The notes under the pieces were generated by a model that did no database searches, had not been told where the DNA came from, and saw only the letters and a list, made by a program, of their open reading frames with translations. Both the position numbers and the translations under genes were made by a program. A stretch of 64,000 nt of DNA from Peronospora farinosa (Eukaryota; Oomycota; Peronosporomycetes; Peronosporales; Peronosporaceae): assembly GCA_947646735.1 (NCBI GenBank), contig CANTFK010000785.1, positions 496,001 to 560,000 on the forward strand, written 5' to 3'. This document shows, piece by piece, positions 9,604 through 20,393 of this stretch (its first letter is position 1; each line of letters opens with the position of its first letter).

Positions 9604-10827
9604 ATGCGTCGAATAAGGCTCCGATTCCTGCTATTCCTGCTCGTATTAATCTTCGTATTCGTGTCCTTGCTCGTATTCAATATCTTCTTTTCCTTTGACT
9701 TAAATCGTGTCACCTTTGCACAACGTTTCCGCTCCATTTCACACTCGATTACTTCTTTACCTTTGTGTCTGAATGTCAATAGCTCAGAATTTTTACGACC
9801 TGGTGCATTGCACGAGTTTCAGACGCGATGTGGCATGAAAAATACGTCGGTATTGGATACAAGACGGCGTAAAATACGCCTCGTGCACTTTGTTCACGTT
9901 GCATTGGATGTCGTCCCGGCTGAAGATGACGGAGAGCAGCAAGAAGAGACCAAGGAACAGTTTACGTACTTGCAATTTGCAGCCGTTCAATCGATCAAGC
10001 GGGTGCTAGAGCCAGATACGATGATGATGCACTACTTGGAGATACCTCGGGGTGTCTGGTACACTCAATGTCAACGTCATTTGGGACTGCATCAGGTTTT
10101 ACCGCCCGTGTCATTTGATACCAGGCCGCTGACTCTGAACCGACAAAAAAGACGGCGGATCATGCAAGTTTTGATCATGCTACGCATGTTGAAGAAACAT
10201 GGCGGCGTGGCATTCTCGGACTTTAACACGTTCTTATTGAGGAGAATTAACGTGGAATTGGAGGAGGAAATGGTGGTAGCTAGTCAGATGAGAAGCAACA
10301 GAGGGACGTTTAGAATGGGACTGCATATGATGCAATCGCCCCCAGGACATCCGTTCGTCGAGTATTTAGAACGCAAAATCGTCGAGATGGTGGAGAACAA
10401 TGATGTGAAATTGCATGAATTGGAGTTGGACCAAGTGGTCGGACAAGTCGTGCTTGAGAAATACCTGGAGGAGCACCACCGAGCAGAAAGTGGTGCGAAT
10501 GTGACTAAACCTCAAAGCAGCATCATGGATGGCGTGGTAATTGGCACGTCCAACTTGTTTGCGTTTGACGGACTGCATGACTTGCTCAGTGCGAAGGTGG
10601 AGCCGTCGCTTGCTGGCAAGTTTCGGGATGTAGCTGGATTTCACATCGATACGTACGATTTTGAAAAGAAGACAGCAGACACGGAGGATATTCGTACGAT
10701 TGAACGGATGCAAGAGGAGCTCACGTTGGCAAGCGAGTGGAAAAGCTTGGATACGCTTCTGGGTGCGGTGGTGCGGCTAGTAGTGACTGCCAACACAAGT
10801 GCTGAGTTAGAACCAGTCTTCACTTAA
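9604..10827 (+). CDS. GT32-like type II membrane glycosyltransferase
   Basis: A 407-aa protein with a very hydrophobic N-terminal anchor at about residues 5-31 after a basic MRRIRLR start, fitting a type II Golgi/ER membrane protein with a lumenal catalytic domain. The order of blocks follows DXD-type glycosyltransferases of the GT32 class: KIRLVHFVHVALDV (about 97-110), a MMHYLEIPRGVWYTQ block (about 139-153), then RRRIMQVLIMLRMLKKHGGVAFSDFN (about 182-207). In the family the last block reads as an R-x-x-x-L-x-x-x-GG-x-Y-x-D-x-D nucleotide-sugar/metal site. Here the acidic pair is reduced to SDFN. ATG is the first in frame and no intron is needed. TAA is followed at once by AATAAA-like sequence. 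Likely role: protein or lipid glycan modification, substrate unknown. A degenerate metal site may mean altered or lost catalysis. Confidence 0.75.
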   Translation: MRRIRLRFLLFLLVLIFVFVSLLVFNIFFSFDLNRVTFAQRFRSISHSITSLPLCLNVNSSEFLRPGALHEFQTRCGMKNTSVLDTRRRKIRLVHFVHVALDVVPAEDDGEQQEETKEQFTYLQFAAVQSIKRVLEPDTMMMHYLEIPRGVWYTQCQRHLGLHQVLPPVSFDTRPLTLNRQKRRRIMQVLIMLRMLKKHGGVAFSDFNTFLLRRINVELEEEMVVASQMRSNRGTFRMGLHMMQSPPGHPFVEYLERKIVEMVENNDVKLHELELDQVVGQVVLEKYLEEHHRAESGANVTKPQSSIMDGVVIGTSNLFAFDGLHDLLSAKVEPSLAGKFRDVAGFHIDTYDFEKKTADTEDIRTIERMQEELTLASEWKSLDTLLGAVVRLVVTANTSAELEPVFT

Positions 10828-13800
10828 TAAATGGCGTCAGTCTCTTTAGAGCTGCGCTGTAAATTTTGTCACTAAACTGCTCTGGAGCTCTCGTCATCTC
10901 TTGTCGTGCGGCGGTCCTGTGATGAAACAATGAGTGCTGAATTCTGCTTGAGAAATGAAGATTACAAACGAGGTTCACTGTTTATGAACTAGTGGCTGGC
11001 ATCACCAGCCTCGTCGACCTGCATCTCTCTGAGGCTGTGTAGCTAATCGAGTGCCAAGTTCAATTGCCGAAAACGAACGTGAGCCTCTTACAACTAACTT
11101 TTGGAATTGTGATTGCATCGCTTTTGTGGTATGGCATCTTTTCGTGGCGACCGTGAGGACGGCTGTATCTACCATGTTTGCGTTTCTATCGACTCACCAC
11201 CGTGCGTCTCGAGATATGAAATGCTGCCCGAGTAGCCTAGAATTACTCTGTTTATGTGACTTGTATGATGTGAGTAGATTGAACTGGTAATACATTGGAT
11301 GTCTTACACGGTTTTACAAGGGATCTGCAAGGAACGACATGACATGGCTTTGACATGAATGAAGGTAGAGGTCAAGATGTGAGTACAATTTTGGTAGCTG
11401 AACAAATCATTCGTCGTTCCCAAAATTGCAGCAACCTTTAGCTACAGCACACAAGCGACGCCATGTGTCCTCGCCGTTGCAATGGCGCCAACATACCAAC
11501 TACTCCGCTTTCTGATCCATCAAGATCAGATTAAAGATACAGACAGCTCATTACTTAGGATGACGCTTCCTGTAAATAACTTGCGATCGTTTCTGACGAA
11601 ATCCGTATATGGTAAATGCAAAATCGGTTGCTAACATTCTCTATCCTATGTCTTTGTCGGACCATAGTAGCATTCGCTGTATATAATATTTTCTCCATCA
11701 TCATCACCACATTGCATGCCTAACATAATATCCAAGTTGTATAGACTCCCATGTTAATCGCAGCGCAAGCGCTGCACTACAGCAAACATAGGCAAAGAAA
11801 AGGGAAAAGTATCACATGCACAGTCAACTGCACCTAGTGTGGCTTGACGACTATAATAAGACTAGCCAAGAATTTACACAGGTCACATGTTTATGGTATG
11901 GAGATAGAAAAGTTGGGCATTACAGTGGAATGTGATCCGAATCGCCATTAAAACCAATTGCCTGAAGTTGAGTGCAAGTTTACTTTTGACTGCCCAAACA
12001 AAGTCTTGGTCCGTTTGAATAATCGATGTCGAACTGGGTTAGTGGGTAGACTCGAGCAATGCGTCGCGTGTCGTCATTGATAAGGTACCATAGTTCTCTG
12101 AAGACACAAAGAATAGACATCATTTGCCGGCATCATTATCATCTGTTTGTCGTAGGATACTTGCAGACAAGAGTACCTATGAACCATTTATGATAATATA
12201 GGACTAAAGGATCGCAGTTTGGACAACAAAGACATAAATGAGAAAAAAGAAGGTTGAAATCTTGGACTAGTCCAACGACTTCACGATGCATGGAAGGATA
12301 CCCACTAGCTTTGTTTTGATGCTTCGAGTATAGTTAGAATACGCAATTCAAGTGTCTATGGTCATGGCTTTGAAAGAAATAACATTTTGTAAACAAATAA
12401 GACGTTCATATATATTCAAAAAAAGAACTTACATTTTTTTCGGTTCTACAATAAAAGTAACTAAAGCTTGTAGTAATTAATTAGTAAATTGTATAAATAA
12501 GATAATCATTGTGCATATTAAGCTATTTCTAACGTATATAATTTGATTAAAAACGATATGATCAATCAAACTCTATTTTCAAAGACCTATAATATAAAAG
12601 AAGATGTTATTTACCAACCACCTCTGTGCTATCCATAATATGCTGGTGGTGCTGGTGCTTGACGACGAAAGTTTTCGGCATTGTGGCCTATATGTTAATA
12701 CATTCGACATTTCCGGCGTCGCACAGGAGCTCGCAAACCAGCGGCAACACAACGGATCCCATTACCAAAAAATGTTTAGTGTGAAAGCTTTGACATCACC
12801 GTCTTTTGCTTGCCGATCTTTTTGTGCGTGTGATTACACAGCATAACCTCCCTGCTACATATATGAGAATTAGTTGCAGCTCTTGCTTGCTGCAGGGATG
12901 CATATGCAAGCTGCGGAGGTGTTACAACGTAGTTTAAATGAAGACAAAAATGTATTATTATTTACTTTCTTTTTCTACTTAAAGAATAAGAGGGTGTAAA
13001 GCATTCTGATCAATCAGATTTGAAAAATTGGGATAAACGTAATCAAATAAAAATAGAAGTGCTTTATAAGGTTGACAATTAATCTACTTTTATATGTTTT
13101 AATGTGAATGAATATCGTTTCGAATTAGAAAAAACGTATCGTATCTACAGTAGCAGCTGATCCCAAGTTAATTTAGCTAAGAAATGTTGAGCTGAAAGAA
13201 GCCAAGTACAGACAAACTCGTCCGTTTATTATTATCTTACAGCAAACCCTTAACAACACTGAAGTCTTCATGAAACTCTGCTAATGTCTCCTTCTTTCTC
13301 GTAGCTGTTTTTTGCATCTATAAAAGAGCTTGCAGGCATGCTCGTCAAAATCTGACCTAAATCGAAGAAAATGGTCGCAGTATTGTCGAATTAAAATACA
13401 GCTTCATATAGCTTACAATTTGTAGCCTTACATAACCACTCAAACTAAGTTGTGGCGAAGTGCATAGGAGGGGCCTTAGCCCACATGTTTTTGCCTTGTT
13501 TTCATCATCACGTCTACTATCACCGTGTATGTCTGCTCGCAGGAATCTGCCTATCATCTTGAGAAGCTCTGCATTGTATCTCAATTGAGGCTCACGCACC
13601 CGTTCGGTTCGTAGTTATCATCTCTCCAATCTCCTTTTCTTCCTTTTTTATTTTGCCGTCTCATGTTCCTATTGCGTCATCTTTCTCGCAATGTCGAGCT
13701 TCACGTCAAAGCGTTCACATTCCATCGCGTCGATACAGATCAGTCAATTTTTGCCGCCTCTTATCACTGAAAGAAGAGGCTACTGAGACCTAATTACCGC

Positions 13801-14738
13801 TTTTGGCTTGTACAGTACATACTAAAATGCTGGCACCCGCCAGGGTCTTTCTAGAGTCTCATCCATTGAGAAGGTGCGATACCATTCATTTTCATTGATA
13901 GCGCTAGCACACGTACGCAAGCCCCGGTAATGGTACGCTGAGCGCTTTCAAGTGGATCACTGTTAGTATGTTGAAAGGAATAAAAAGTCAAACTAGCCGC
14001 TTATTTGACTTTTCCTTCATCTTTCAGACGCATAATGGACATACCACTGCACATGCGCATGTATTTTTGTGTTATCTCCAAGCTACTGACGCTTTTTCTG
14101 CAAATGTTTAATTGCATGTTCGAGGCCATCACACGCAACTTACGATTTAGTAAACCGAATGTCAATCGGAGCTCGTCGCTATTAGCAGCAAAGTAATTGA
14201 TTACACCTTACAAGGGAATGTCGTGCTCCTAAGCTGTTGTACACCCGAGTCATCACATCATCGGTGTTGACAGACCAGTTCTATCTATAATGTATGCGTG
14301 AGATTTTAGATCGCTTTGTGATTTGGCCGTCCAATTCTTGAGTCGTAGCTCAAGACGGCCCCCTTTCTGCCCTATACAATGCGCCGAAGCGATCCGTGAA
14401 AGACGAACCTACTATACAGACGATCCAATTTTGTTTGCACTGTTGCGACAATTATGTGCATGTGTGATCAAATTGTGTTGCCAATTGGAGGTTGTGGTGA
14501 CACTTTCTCGAGGTTATAGCCTACTAAACAAGCAATCAAGATAGCGCAGATTTGCCGTTAAAGGTGTTTTGGGCTAGCAAGTGTGGTACACTCATCATTA
14601 ATCGTGCCTATTAACTTCATAATTGTTGAGAGGTTCATTTGTCCGTCTTGTGTAATGAGACCGCTGTCACGATTTGCTTCAAATGCCGCCGTCGGAGCAC
14701 AGTTTGTGTTATCCTGACAAGGTACTAGTCGAACATAG
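10828..14738. other. 3.9-kb AT-rich intergenic region
   Basis: No ORF longer than about 80 codons has any protein-like motif, and no tRNA-like or repeat structure was recognised. It separates the glycosyltransferase from the secreted-protein gene and would hold the promoter of the latter. Confidence 0.6.
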
Positions 14739-14753
14739 CATTCTCGATTCTGA
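14739..14753 (+). promoter_or_regulatory. possible oomycete initiator-type core promoter
   Basis: CATTCTCGATTCTGA, about 55 bases before the ATG of the secreted-protein gene, matches 12 of 15 positions of the oomycete initiator plus flanking element as I recall it (CATTYYNCAWTTTNY). No TATA box is near. Position and partial match only. Confidence 0.3.
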
Positions 14754-14808
14754 AATACTTATAACAAGTTGATCCTTACCACCGTTACCACCATCGAGGT
14801 TCTAAAAG

Positions 14809-16677
14809 ATGCCAGCATGGTCTAAGTTTTTCTGGTTGCTGGCACTATTAGTGGCCGCAACCAGTTGTACGGTGACCGAAGCAAAGACATCTATGCTCAT
14901 TCGTCGGATGAGCGCAATACTACCAACGATGGCAACACCTTCAGCTTTGTCTACTGAGAGAGATTCAGACGATCACGACGGCTATGACTCCAACTACCAT
15001 CAGTCTTTGTCATCAAAGGACACCGACCACGATGATGAGGTTTCTTCGTCTGAAAGTGACATCGACTCGGACGGCGACGATCATACATCATTGTCGTATA
15101 CGGATTCGTTACCAGCAATAACTTTTCCAGACGACATCAAGATTGGATCGGCTGTCAATACAAAGGACAAGATTGTGTCTACCTACCGCAACTGGGTCGG
15201 TCCTAGCATTGGAAATCCATCGAACCCGGCAGGTGATAAAGCGTGCTGGCGCAAAGCTTACATCATGGAGGAGTGTCCCTATGGATTCGACCACAAGATG
15301 GGAATGTGCTGGTCTCAATGCCCAATGGCTTACCCCGTGGAATGCGGCTTCGAATGCATCAAGCAAAACGATGACTGCGGAGGCGAAATCTACGCAAAGT
15401 TTGTGAGTGTGGCCAATGCGTTCATGTCCGTTCAGATTAAAGGAGTCTTTGGAGCATTTTCGGCACTATCGAGGAAAGTGCGAGTCGGCATCAAGTGCGC
15501 CAGAGCCATGCTCGGCACGATGCGTGCTATTGTCAACTACGTTCGCGCCCTCAAGGTTTCGGATCCACAAGCGACGCAGGATAAGATCCTTTTGGCACTG
15601 TACCAGACGAGCTACATCACAATAGACCTACCTGTCAGTACTGTCGTATGCATGGGAAAACCTTACAATGACCCCATCCTTGATCCTCTCAGTGTGACTA
15701 TGGGTACCTGCCAAGTGATACTGGGCGAGATCATGGCTCGGCAGGACAAAATTTTAAAGTCTTGGGATCATTTTAAAGCCTTCCTCCTCCGCTTGAACTA
15801 CACTTACGCTGTAAACGATTTAAACGAGACGGAGATTTCGTCGTTGAAGACTGGTATGAAGTCTAGTTCTACGTGTGGATACGAGCTCCAGCGCCTTACT
15901 GATCGAACGTGGCGAACAATTGCCGAGATGAAGGAGGCGAACCCCGGAGTTACCGAGGATAGTCTCCGCGTGACACTGTACAAGTCCGACCTCATGTTGA
16001 ATGACATCCCTACAGTCACCAATAACTGCATGGAGCAGATGATTATGGAATCGGACGAAGCCACTGCTTACAAGACGCGTGACTTGCTGCGCAAGACGTA
16101 CGGCGTGATTGTGAACGACTTGATCAACAAGGGACACAGTGACAACGGCACGTCATTGACCGCTAAGCAGTACACTCGAGTTGTAGCTGACAAAGTGTTC
16201 ATGAGTATTGCTACAGTCTTTTACATCGATCTTACGCGTATCTCCGGTCTGATGTCCGAGTTCATTGAAGCCATATGTGGACCGACAAATCTCGTCGGCG
16301 AGATTGACGATGGCACAGACCCCAACACCCTCGGATTTCGAATAGTGCAAGAGGCATTCAAGAACAGCACCATGTCTTGGCAGCGGAGGGGCGACGGCGT
16401 AGTCCGAATTACCTTCACCAGCGTTGACACGAAGGACGTAACAGTCAACATCTACTCTGGCGGGGACAAGTTCGATGAGCAAGACGTCCCGGCAGGTAAA
16501 ATCGTGACGTGGACATCAACCGTGGAAGCACTGGGAGGAAAGACGCTTTACCTCGATCGATGGCGACCAGGGTTCCTTGGTCTCCCACGCACTGGTGGTG
16601 GCTCGCTGAAGCTTTGGGTGCCTCGAGCTAGTGAAGGTGGCCACTTGCAAGTCAACGCAAAGATCAATGATAGTTAG
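14809..16677 (+). CDS. secreted Cys-rich protein, 622 aa, function unknown
   Basis: The N-terminus (MPAWSKFFWLLALLVAATSC) is a clear signal peptide ending near residue 25. An acidic Ser/Asp-rich stretch follows (about 48-100, many D-S-D and E-S-D runs). A compact Cys module then spans residues 146-190, from ACWRKAY through ECPYGFD, MCWSQCP, VECGFECI to NDDC. The middle is helical and appears internally duplicated: LYQTSYITIDLPVSTVVC (about 268-285) resembles LYKSDLMLNDIPTVTNNC (about 388-405). The C-terminus is beta-rich with a GGDKFDEQDVPAG segment. NxS/T sites (NYT, NET, NGT, NST) are present. No RXLR-dEER motif follows the signal peptide. The gene is intronless and the first in-frame ATG is used. 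It is probably an extracellular or wall-associated protein. I recognise no named family. Confidence 0.85.
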   Translation: MPAWSKFFWLLALLVAATSCTVTEAKTSMLIRRMSAILPTMATPSALSTERDSDDHDGYDSNYHQSLSSKDTDHDDEVSSSESDIDSDGDDHTSLSYTDSLPAITFPDDIKIGSAVNTKDKIVSTYRNWVGPSIGNPSNPAGDKACWRKAYIMEECPYGFDHKMGMCWSQCPMAYPVECGFECIKQNDDCGGEIYAKFVSVANAFMSVQIKGVFGAFSALSRKVRVGIKCARAMLGTMRAIVNYVRALKVSDPQATQDKILLALYQTSYITIDLPVSTVVCMGKPYNDPILDPLSVTMGTCQVILGEIMARQDKILKSWDHFKAFLLRLNYTYAVNDLNETEISSLKTGMKSSSTCGYELQRLTDRTWRTIAEMKEANPGVTEDSLRVTLYKSDLMLNDIPTVTNNCMEQMIMESDEATAYKTRDLLRKTYGVIVNDLINKGHSDNGTSLTAKQYTRVVADKVFMSIATVFYIDLTRISGLMSEFIEAICGPTNLVGEIDDGTDPNTLGFRIVQEAFKNSTMSWQRRGDGVVRITFTSVDTKDVTVNIYSGGDKFDEQDVPAGKIVTWTSTVEALGGKTLYLDRWRPGFLGLPRTGGGSLKLWVPRASEGGHLQVNAKINDS

Positions 16678-17249
16678 TTTATTGGTAAATAGTACAAGTC
16701 GAGTAGTGCACTCGTAGTTTGTACACATAGAAGTGCAAAACTGAGCAAATACATTCATGGTACACAGAGGGAAACGTTAAACCTGTGCGTTTGATGAACG
16801 GATTCTCTCCATTTTCGAAGCGATGCAAGAAATCGCAGCAAACGTGATATACAATGTCGCTGTTATACACCGATTTCGAGCGAACACTCTACAAAATGGT
16901 GATTATTCGGTCACGACTCTGTCTCTGCGATACACTGCAATTTTGACATGTGCCTTTCACCAATAAGGACGCGGTATAGCTTCATGTCGTAGCTAAGCGA
17001 TCAGAAAGGCTCGATAGCCCTACTCGATTTGTAATCAGTAGATATTGACAAGCCCATTAGACAAAAGTAATCATTTGCCAAGAAATTGATCATTTGTGTA
17101 TTATCGAACGGTAAACAAGCAGACAAACCTCTTGTCAAAAAGCAGAGGTTATCACAAAGTTCGTCACTTTTTTCGATTAGAGAGAAATATTAGGGACGTG
17201 TCAAATTATTCTACATTATGACTTTCCTGAGTACACGACATGAATGCTT
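16678..17249. other. intergenic, no gene seen
   Basis: Downstream flank of the secreted-protein gene. Nothing beyond short chance ORFs. Confidence 0.5.
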
Positions 17250-17692
17250 CTACACCTCGCTCACGTTGTCGACGCAGAAAAGCTGGAAGCTTCCAGTGGC
17301 CTCGTCAAATTGCATGTGCTCAGCAAACTCCTTGTCCGTCATAAATAAAGTAGTCGATACCTTAAGGGACCCCACTTTGTTGACCAAAGCGCCTTGAACA
17401 GGATCACATCGGCATCCTCAATATAAGAACCAGCATCTTCGTAAGTCTAAGATTGTCCCCTTTGACAACGTACTTGAGCCAAAAAAAGTGTGCGACCATC
17501 GTCGCAATAAATGAATTGCTCAATTTGGTTGAGATGAACAGCAGCGGGGCAACTACCGCACGGCACGAAGAACTCGGCCACTGTGCAAGACGAGGACCAC
17601 GATGACTGCTTGCTCAGATTAAAACACGATGACTGCTTGCTCAGATTAAAACACGAGACAAGACTACATTCTTGCCCCACACAAATACTCAA
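17250..17692 (-). pseudogene. decayed small gene, minus strand
   Basis: Three protein-like stretches follow one another in different frames on the minus strand. From 17692 comes a Cys-rich piece with FIYCDDGRTLFLAQVRC. Overlapping its end is a short frame with YEDAGSYIEDADVILFKAL. Then VQGALVNKVGSLKVSTTLF with KEFAEHMQFDEATGSF ends at TAG 17252-17250. Such serial plausible frames indicate indels in a former ORF. A 27-bp tandem duplication lies in its first part and repeats CFNLSKQSS. The family is not recognised. Confidence 0.4.
17598..17657. repeat. 27-bp tandem duplication (2.2 copies)
   Basis: The unit starting CACGATGACTGCTTGCTCAG occurs exactly at 17598-17624 and 17625-17651, with a partial third copy. 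It is in frame within the decayed minus-strand ORF. Confidence 0.95.
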
Positions 17693-18393
17693 ATTCTTGG
17701 CTTAAAGCCCCATAGTATAGTATACGCCTTGGTATATTTTTTATTTTCCCCATCTTGTTTATTTTTTCGTATCTATTTTAATTGATAGCATTATTTGGTA
17801 TATATTGTATCCCTATACTACAGGTACGCAAATTCATATCATTTGATTGAGAAATTACAAAATTCTCATCTGTTTTCAATGGTTTTCAAATGAAGCAATT
17901 TAACAATCCGCTTCTTCTGAATCAAATAAACGATTGAGAATGCTACACTCAATAGCATTTTATGCTGCTTTGTGTCTTCTAAGCGCAGTGTCACCTAACA
18001 AAGCTTCCCAGACAATTATACAAATGCAAGATGGGCTGCAAACTGGAAGTATGAACATCGGTCCTGCATTTTATGCTGGATCAATACCGTAGGCAGTTGG
18101 CTGCATCATCATTTGAAGTATAAAAACAGCCACAAACAGTAGAGCACTACAGTACAGTAACCAGCAGTGGAACAGGTCAGCAATCCAGCTCAGCAATAAA
18201 GCTGGTATACATTCTCCTTCAAACTTTGACACTACACATTTCTAGCAAAAAACATCTTAGTGTGCCAACCCTTCAAATATCACAGATCTGATGACTGAGA
18301 CGGTTGCAGCTCCAGCTGAGCTGCGCTCCGGCTCCATGTCGCGTCGACTTCAACGACATTCATTCTTCTGTCTCTTGTTGACCAAGCAGCAGC
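17693..18393. other. upstream flank of RWP-RK gene
   Basis: AT-rich, then CAG-rich from about 18130. A TATA-like GTATAAAAACA lies near 18118-18128, about 270 bases before the start codon. No gene was seen. Whether the element is used is unknown. Confidence 0.35.
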
Positions 18394-19414
18394 ATGAGCT
18401 CACCCTCACCTGCTCGACGTGCTGTTTCACCACCGTCTACTACTTGTGTAGCCACCTCATGTGGACACCATCTGACGTCGAGTCACGAAGAAGGCAGCAG
18501 CGACAGCGACTACGACGAACAAGCACTCAACAATGAAGAAGATTATGAAGAAGAAGAAGAGTCGGCAGCAAGTGGCTCGGAAGTTGAAGACCTTACTCGC
18601 GGTAAAAGACGTCGACAACGAATTCACTTCAACGTCGAGCAATTGCAGACGGTTTACCACCTTCCACTCAAGACGGTGAGCGCTATCGTAACATTTGGAC
18701 GGTTGGCACATAGATGCGGCAATAACAGACTGACATGCAACACATTGCATGATGCTTATGGCAAAGTGCATACGTAGTGTAGCTAGAGTGATTGTAATAG
18801 TAACGATCACGAACGTTGAGTTGTGTTCAGGCAGCGGAACAACTCGGTATTTGTGAAGCAGCGTTAAAACGGATTTGCAGACGTAATTTCATCCAAAAGT
18901 GGCCGTACAGACAGTTGTCGTCCGTTCGTCGACGTATCACACAGCTTGAGGACCGTCGTGCTGACATGGTTGCTAACCATGGTGGTACGAATGAATTTAA
19001 CCTGCGAGAATACTCATCTAAGCTTCCGTCTTACAAAGTACTTTATAAGTAGACAGACTGGAGCATTTTACACGTCGTGAGTTCCAGGAACACACTTCCT
19101 TTGTGACACCAGAACAGTTTGATATAAAGCTGCAACAACTGAAAGAGGAGGAGGACCAGATCATCCGATTGGCCCACCAACCACGTCTACCGACACAAAC
19201 AATTGGATCTTGCACGACAACATCGTGTCAGCAACACTTACAAGAACAGCGAGAACTACAACGACCGATCCTGAATGAAGAACGAATCGTTCATTCACAC
19301 GGCGTACAAAGCACAATTGCGGATTTACCGCCATTGGACCTCGGTCGCGTAGATCGCGAATTTCCACTATTGTTGCTAGCCAACGTGTGCGAGTCTGTCC
19401 GAGCTTACATTTAA
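18394..19414 (+). CDS. RWP-RK domain transcription factor, three exons
   Basis: Proposed structure is join(18394-18675, 18831-18984, 19050-19414), which encodes 266 aa and keeps frame throughout. ATG 18394 follows an in-frame TGA five codons upstream. The protein starts Ser/Pro-rich, then has an acidic stretch (EEDYEEEEES, about 48-57) and a basic RGKRRRQR. The RWP-RK domain is split by intron 1: FNVEQLQTVYHLPLKT (about 79-94) joins AAEQLGICEAALKRICRR and KWPYRQLSSVRRR. This matches the family pattern of LP.K.AA..LG.C.T.LK.ICR..G...WP.RK. The C-terminal exon is Gln/Glu-rich with a short coiled-coil (FDIKLQQLKEEEDQIIRL). Role: nuclear DNA-binding regulator. The signature hexapeptide reads KWPYRQ, not RWPxRK. 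The second intron is less certain than the first. Confidence 0.82.
18676..18830 (+). other. intron 1 of RWP-RK gene (155 bp)
   Basis: GTGAGC donor and TTCAG acceptor at a phase-0 junction. Removing it makes the RWP-RK domain continuous (LPLKT joined to AAEQLG). Confidence 0.85.
18985..19049 (+). other. putative intron 2 of RWP-RK gene (65 bp)
   Basis: GTACGA donor and ATAAG acceptor remove the in-frame stops at 19046-19052 and bring the Gln-rich 3' frame into register. A donor at 18982 with the same acceptor also keeps the frame. The alternative is a disabled gene ending at 19052. Confidence 0.5.
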
Positions 19415-19718
19415 TAGTTTTTGAGCCCTCTTCAGCCATCCAGTTGACGTCAAGCATAACCTCTCTCGAAATTCTCGAGGGTTCCTCAACTTCATGTCAT
19501 CACGAATCACCAAAAAGGCATGCCATTTTTTATATTTTTTGTGGTTACCAACTACTCGTGTTTAAACACTTTTATAAGAGTTAAAAAGCTTTAAGCATTA
19601 ATTTTATATTTTTGTGACAAAAGAATAAAAATGGGTAATTTGCACCCCCCTATTTTACGGGTACCTATTTACCCAATTTTAAAGACATGAGCAGCGACCA
19701 AATAATGGGTAAGAACAA

Positions 19719-19768
19719 TTATGTCCAATTTTGAAAAAACCTCAAAAATTCCAAAAAATTGGACATAA
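19719..19768. repeat. 14-bp stem hairpin
   Basis: TTATGTCCAATTTT (19719-19732) and AAAATTGGACATAA (19755-19768) are exact complements. It lies in AT-rich DNA with recurring ATGGGTAA motifs (19629-19712). Confidence 0.85.
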
Positions 19769-19914
19769 AGCCTCAAAATTTGCGTTATTTGCCCCCTTAA
19801 AGACTTTACTATATCAATGCCATATCATGCGCAGCGTAATCGACGTTTATTAACTGTTTACTGACATTTTATCGCTAGAAGCGGTATGGTGTGCTCTGAC
19901 GGTTCATATACACG

Positions 19915-19980
19915 TTCTATTACTTAGTCATTGTATGAGCGGGCCTTCTTGTCCGCTCATACAATGACTTAGTAATAGAA
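19915..19980. repeat. 28-bp stem hairpin
   Basis: 19915-19942 pairs with 19953-19980 with one mismatch across a 10-base loop. The ends read TTCTATTAC and GTAATAGAA. It is not within any recognised gene and could be a foldback mutation or a MITE-like relic. Confidence 0.9.
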
Positions 19981-20393
19981 TGAGTAATCGTAAACCGTGC
20001 CCTTACTAAAAGCCGTGCTTGCTGCAGCCTTCAGTTCAAACGTTATTTATCAACAAGTTGTCTGTACAGCGTCGTGTAATGAAAGAAGCGCTAAAGGAAA
20101 AACCACTACAACAACACTGCGTTTGCGTCATCAGACGCTGCGGCTAGCAAGAACGGAAGCGTAAAATTGGACTGTTAGCCCATATACTAAATTAAAATGG
20201 AGAGGATTGAATACAGATTATCCTCCAAAAGTTATACTCCGATATTATCTCGGTAGGTTGTCAAATTTTGTGTCCACCGAGCTCGTTCTATGGTCGCTAA
20301 GTTATAAGTTAAAAGTTATACTCAGCGAAGCAATATACCTTTAAAACATGAGTGATCTTCTTCTTTTTTTAAGAGAAAATCTACGTAAAACAC
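19981..20393. other. intergenic, no gene seen
   Basis: AT-rich with no recognised feature. Confidence 0.5.

Noticed and set aside
12604..14544. Short ORFs in the AT-rich intergenic region
   Set aside because: No signal peptide, domain or coding-like composition, and lengths are as expected by chance.
14880..14960. RXLR motif in the 622-aa secreted protein
   Set aside because: LIRRMSAIL and the later STERDSDD do not make an RXLR-dEER pair, and the Cys-rich architecture is unlike RXLR effectors.
15109..16758. Several ORFs antisense to or out of frame with the secreted-protein gene
   Set aside because: Shadow frames of the 622-aa CDS, with no independent features.
18291..18536. 81-codon ORF starting MTETVAAPAEL
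   Set aside because: Out of frame with the RWP-RK domain and running over the acidic-region codons; most likely chance in the 5' UTR.
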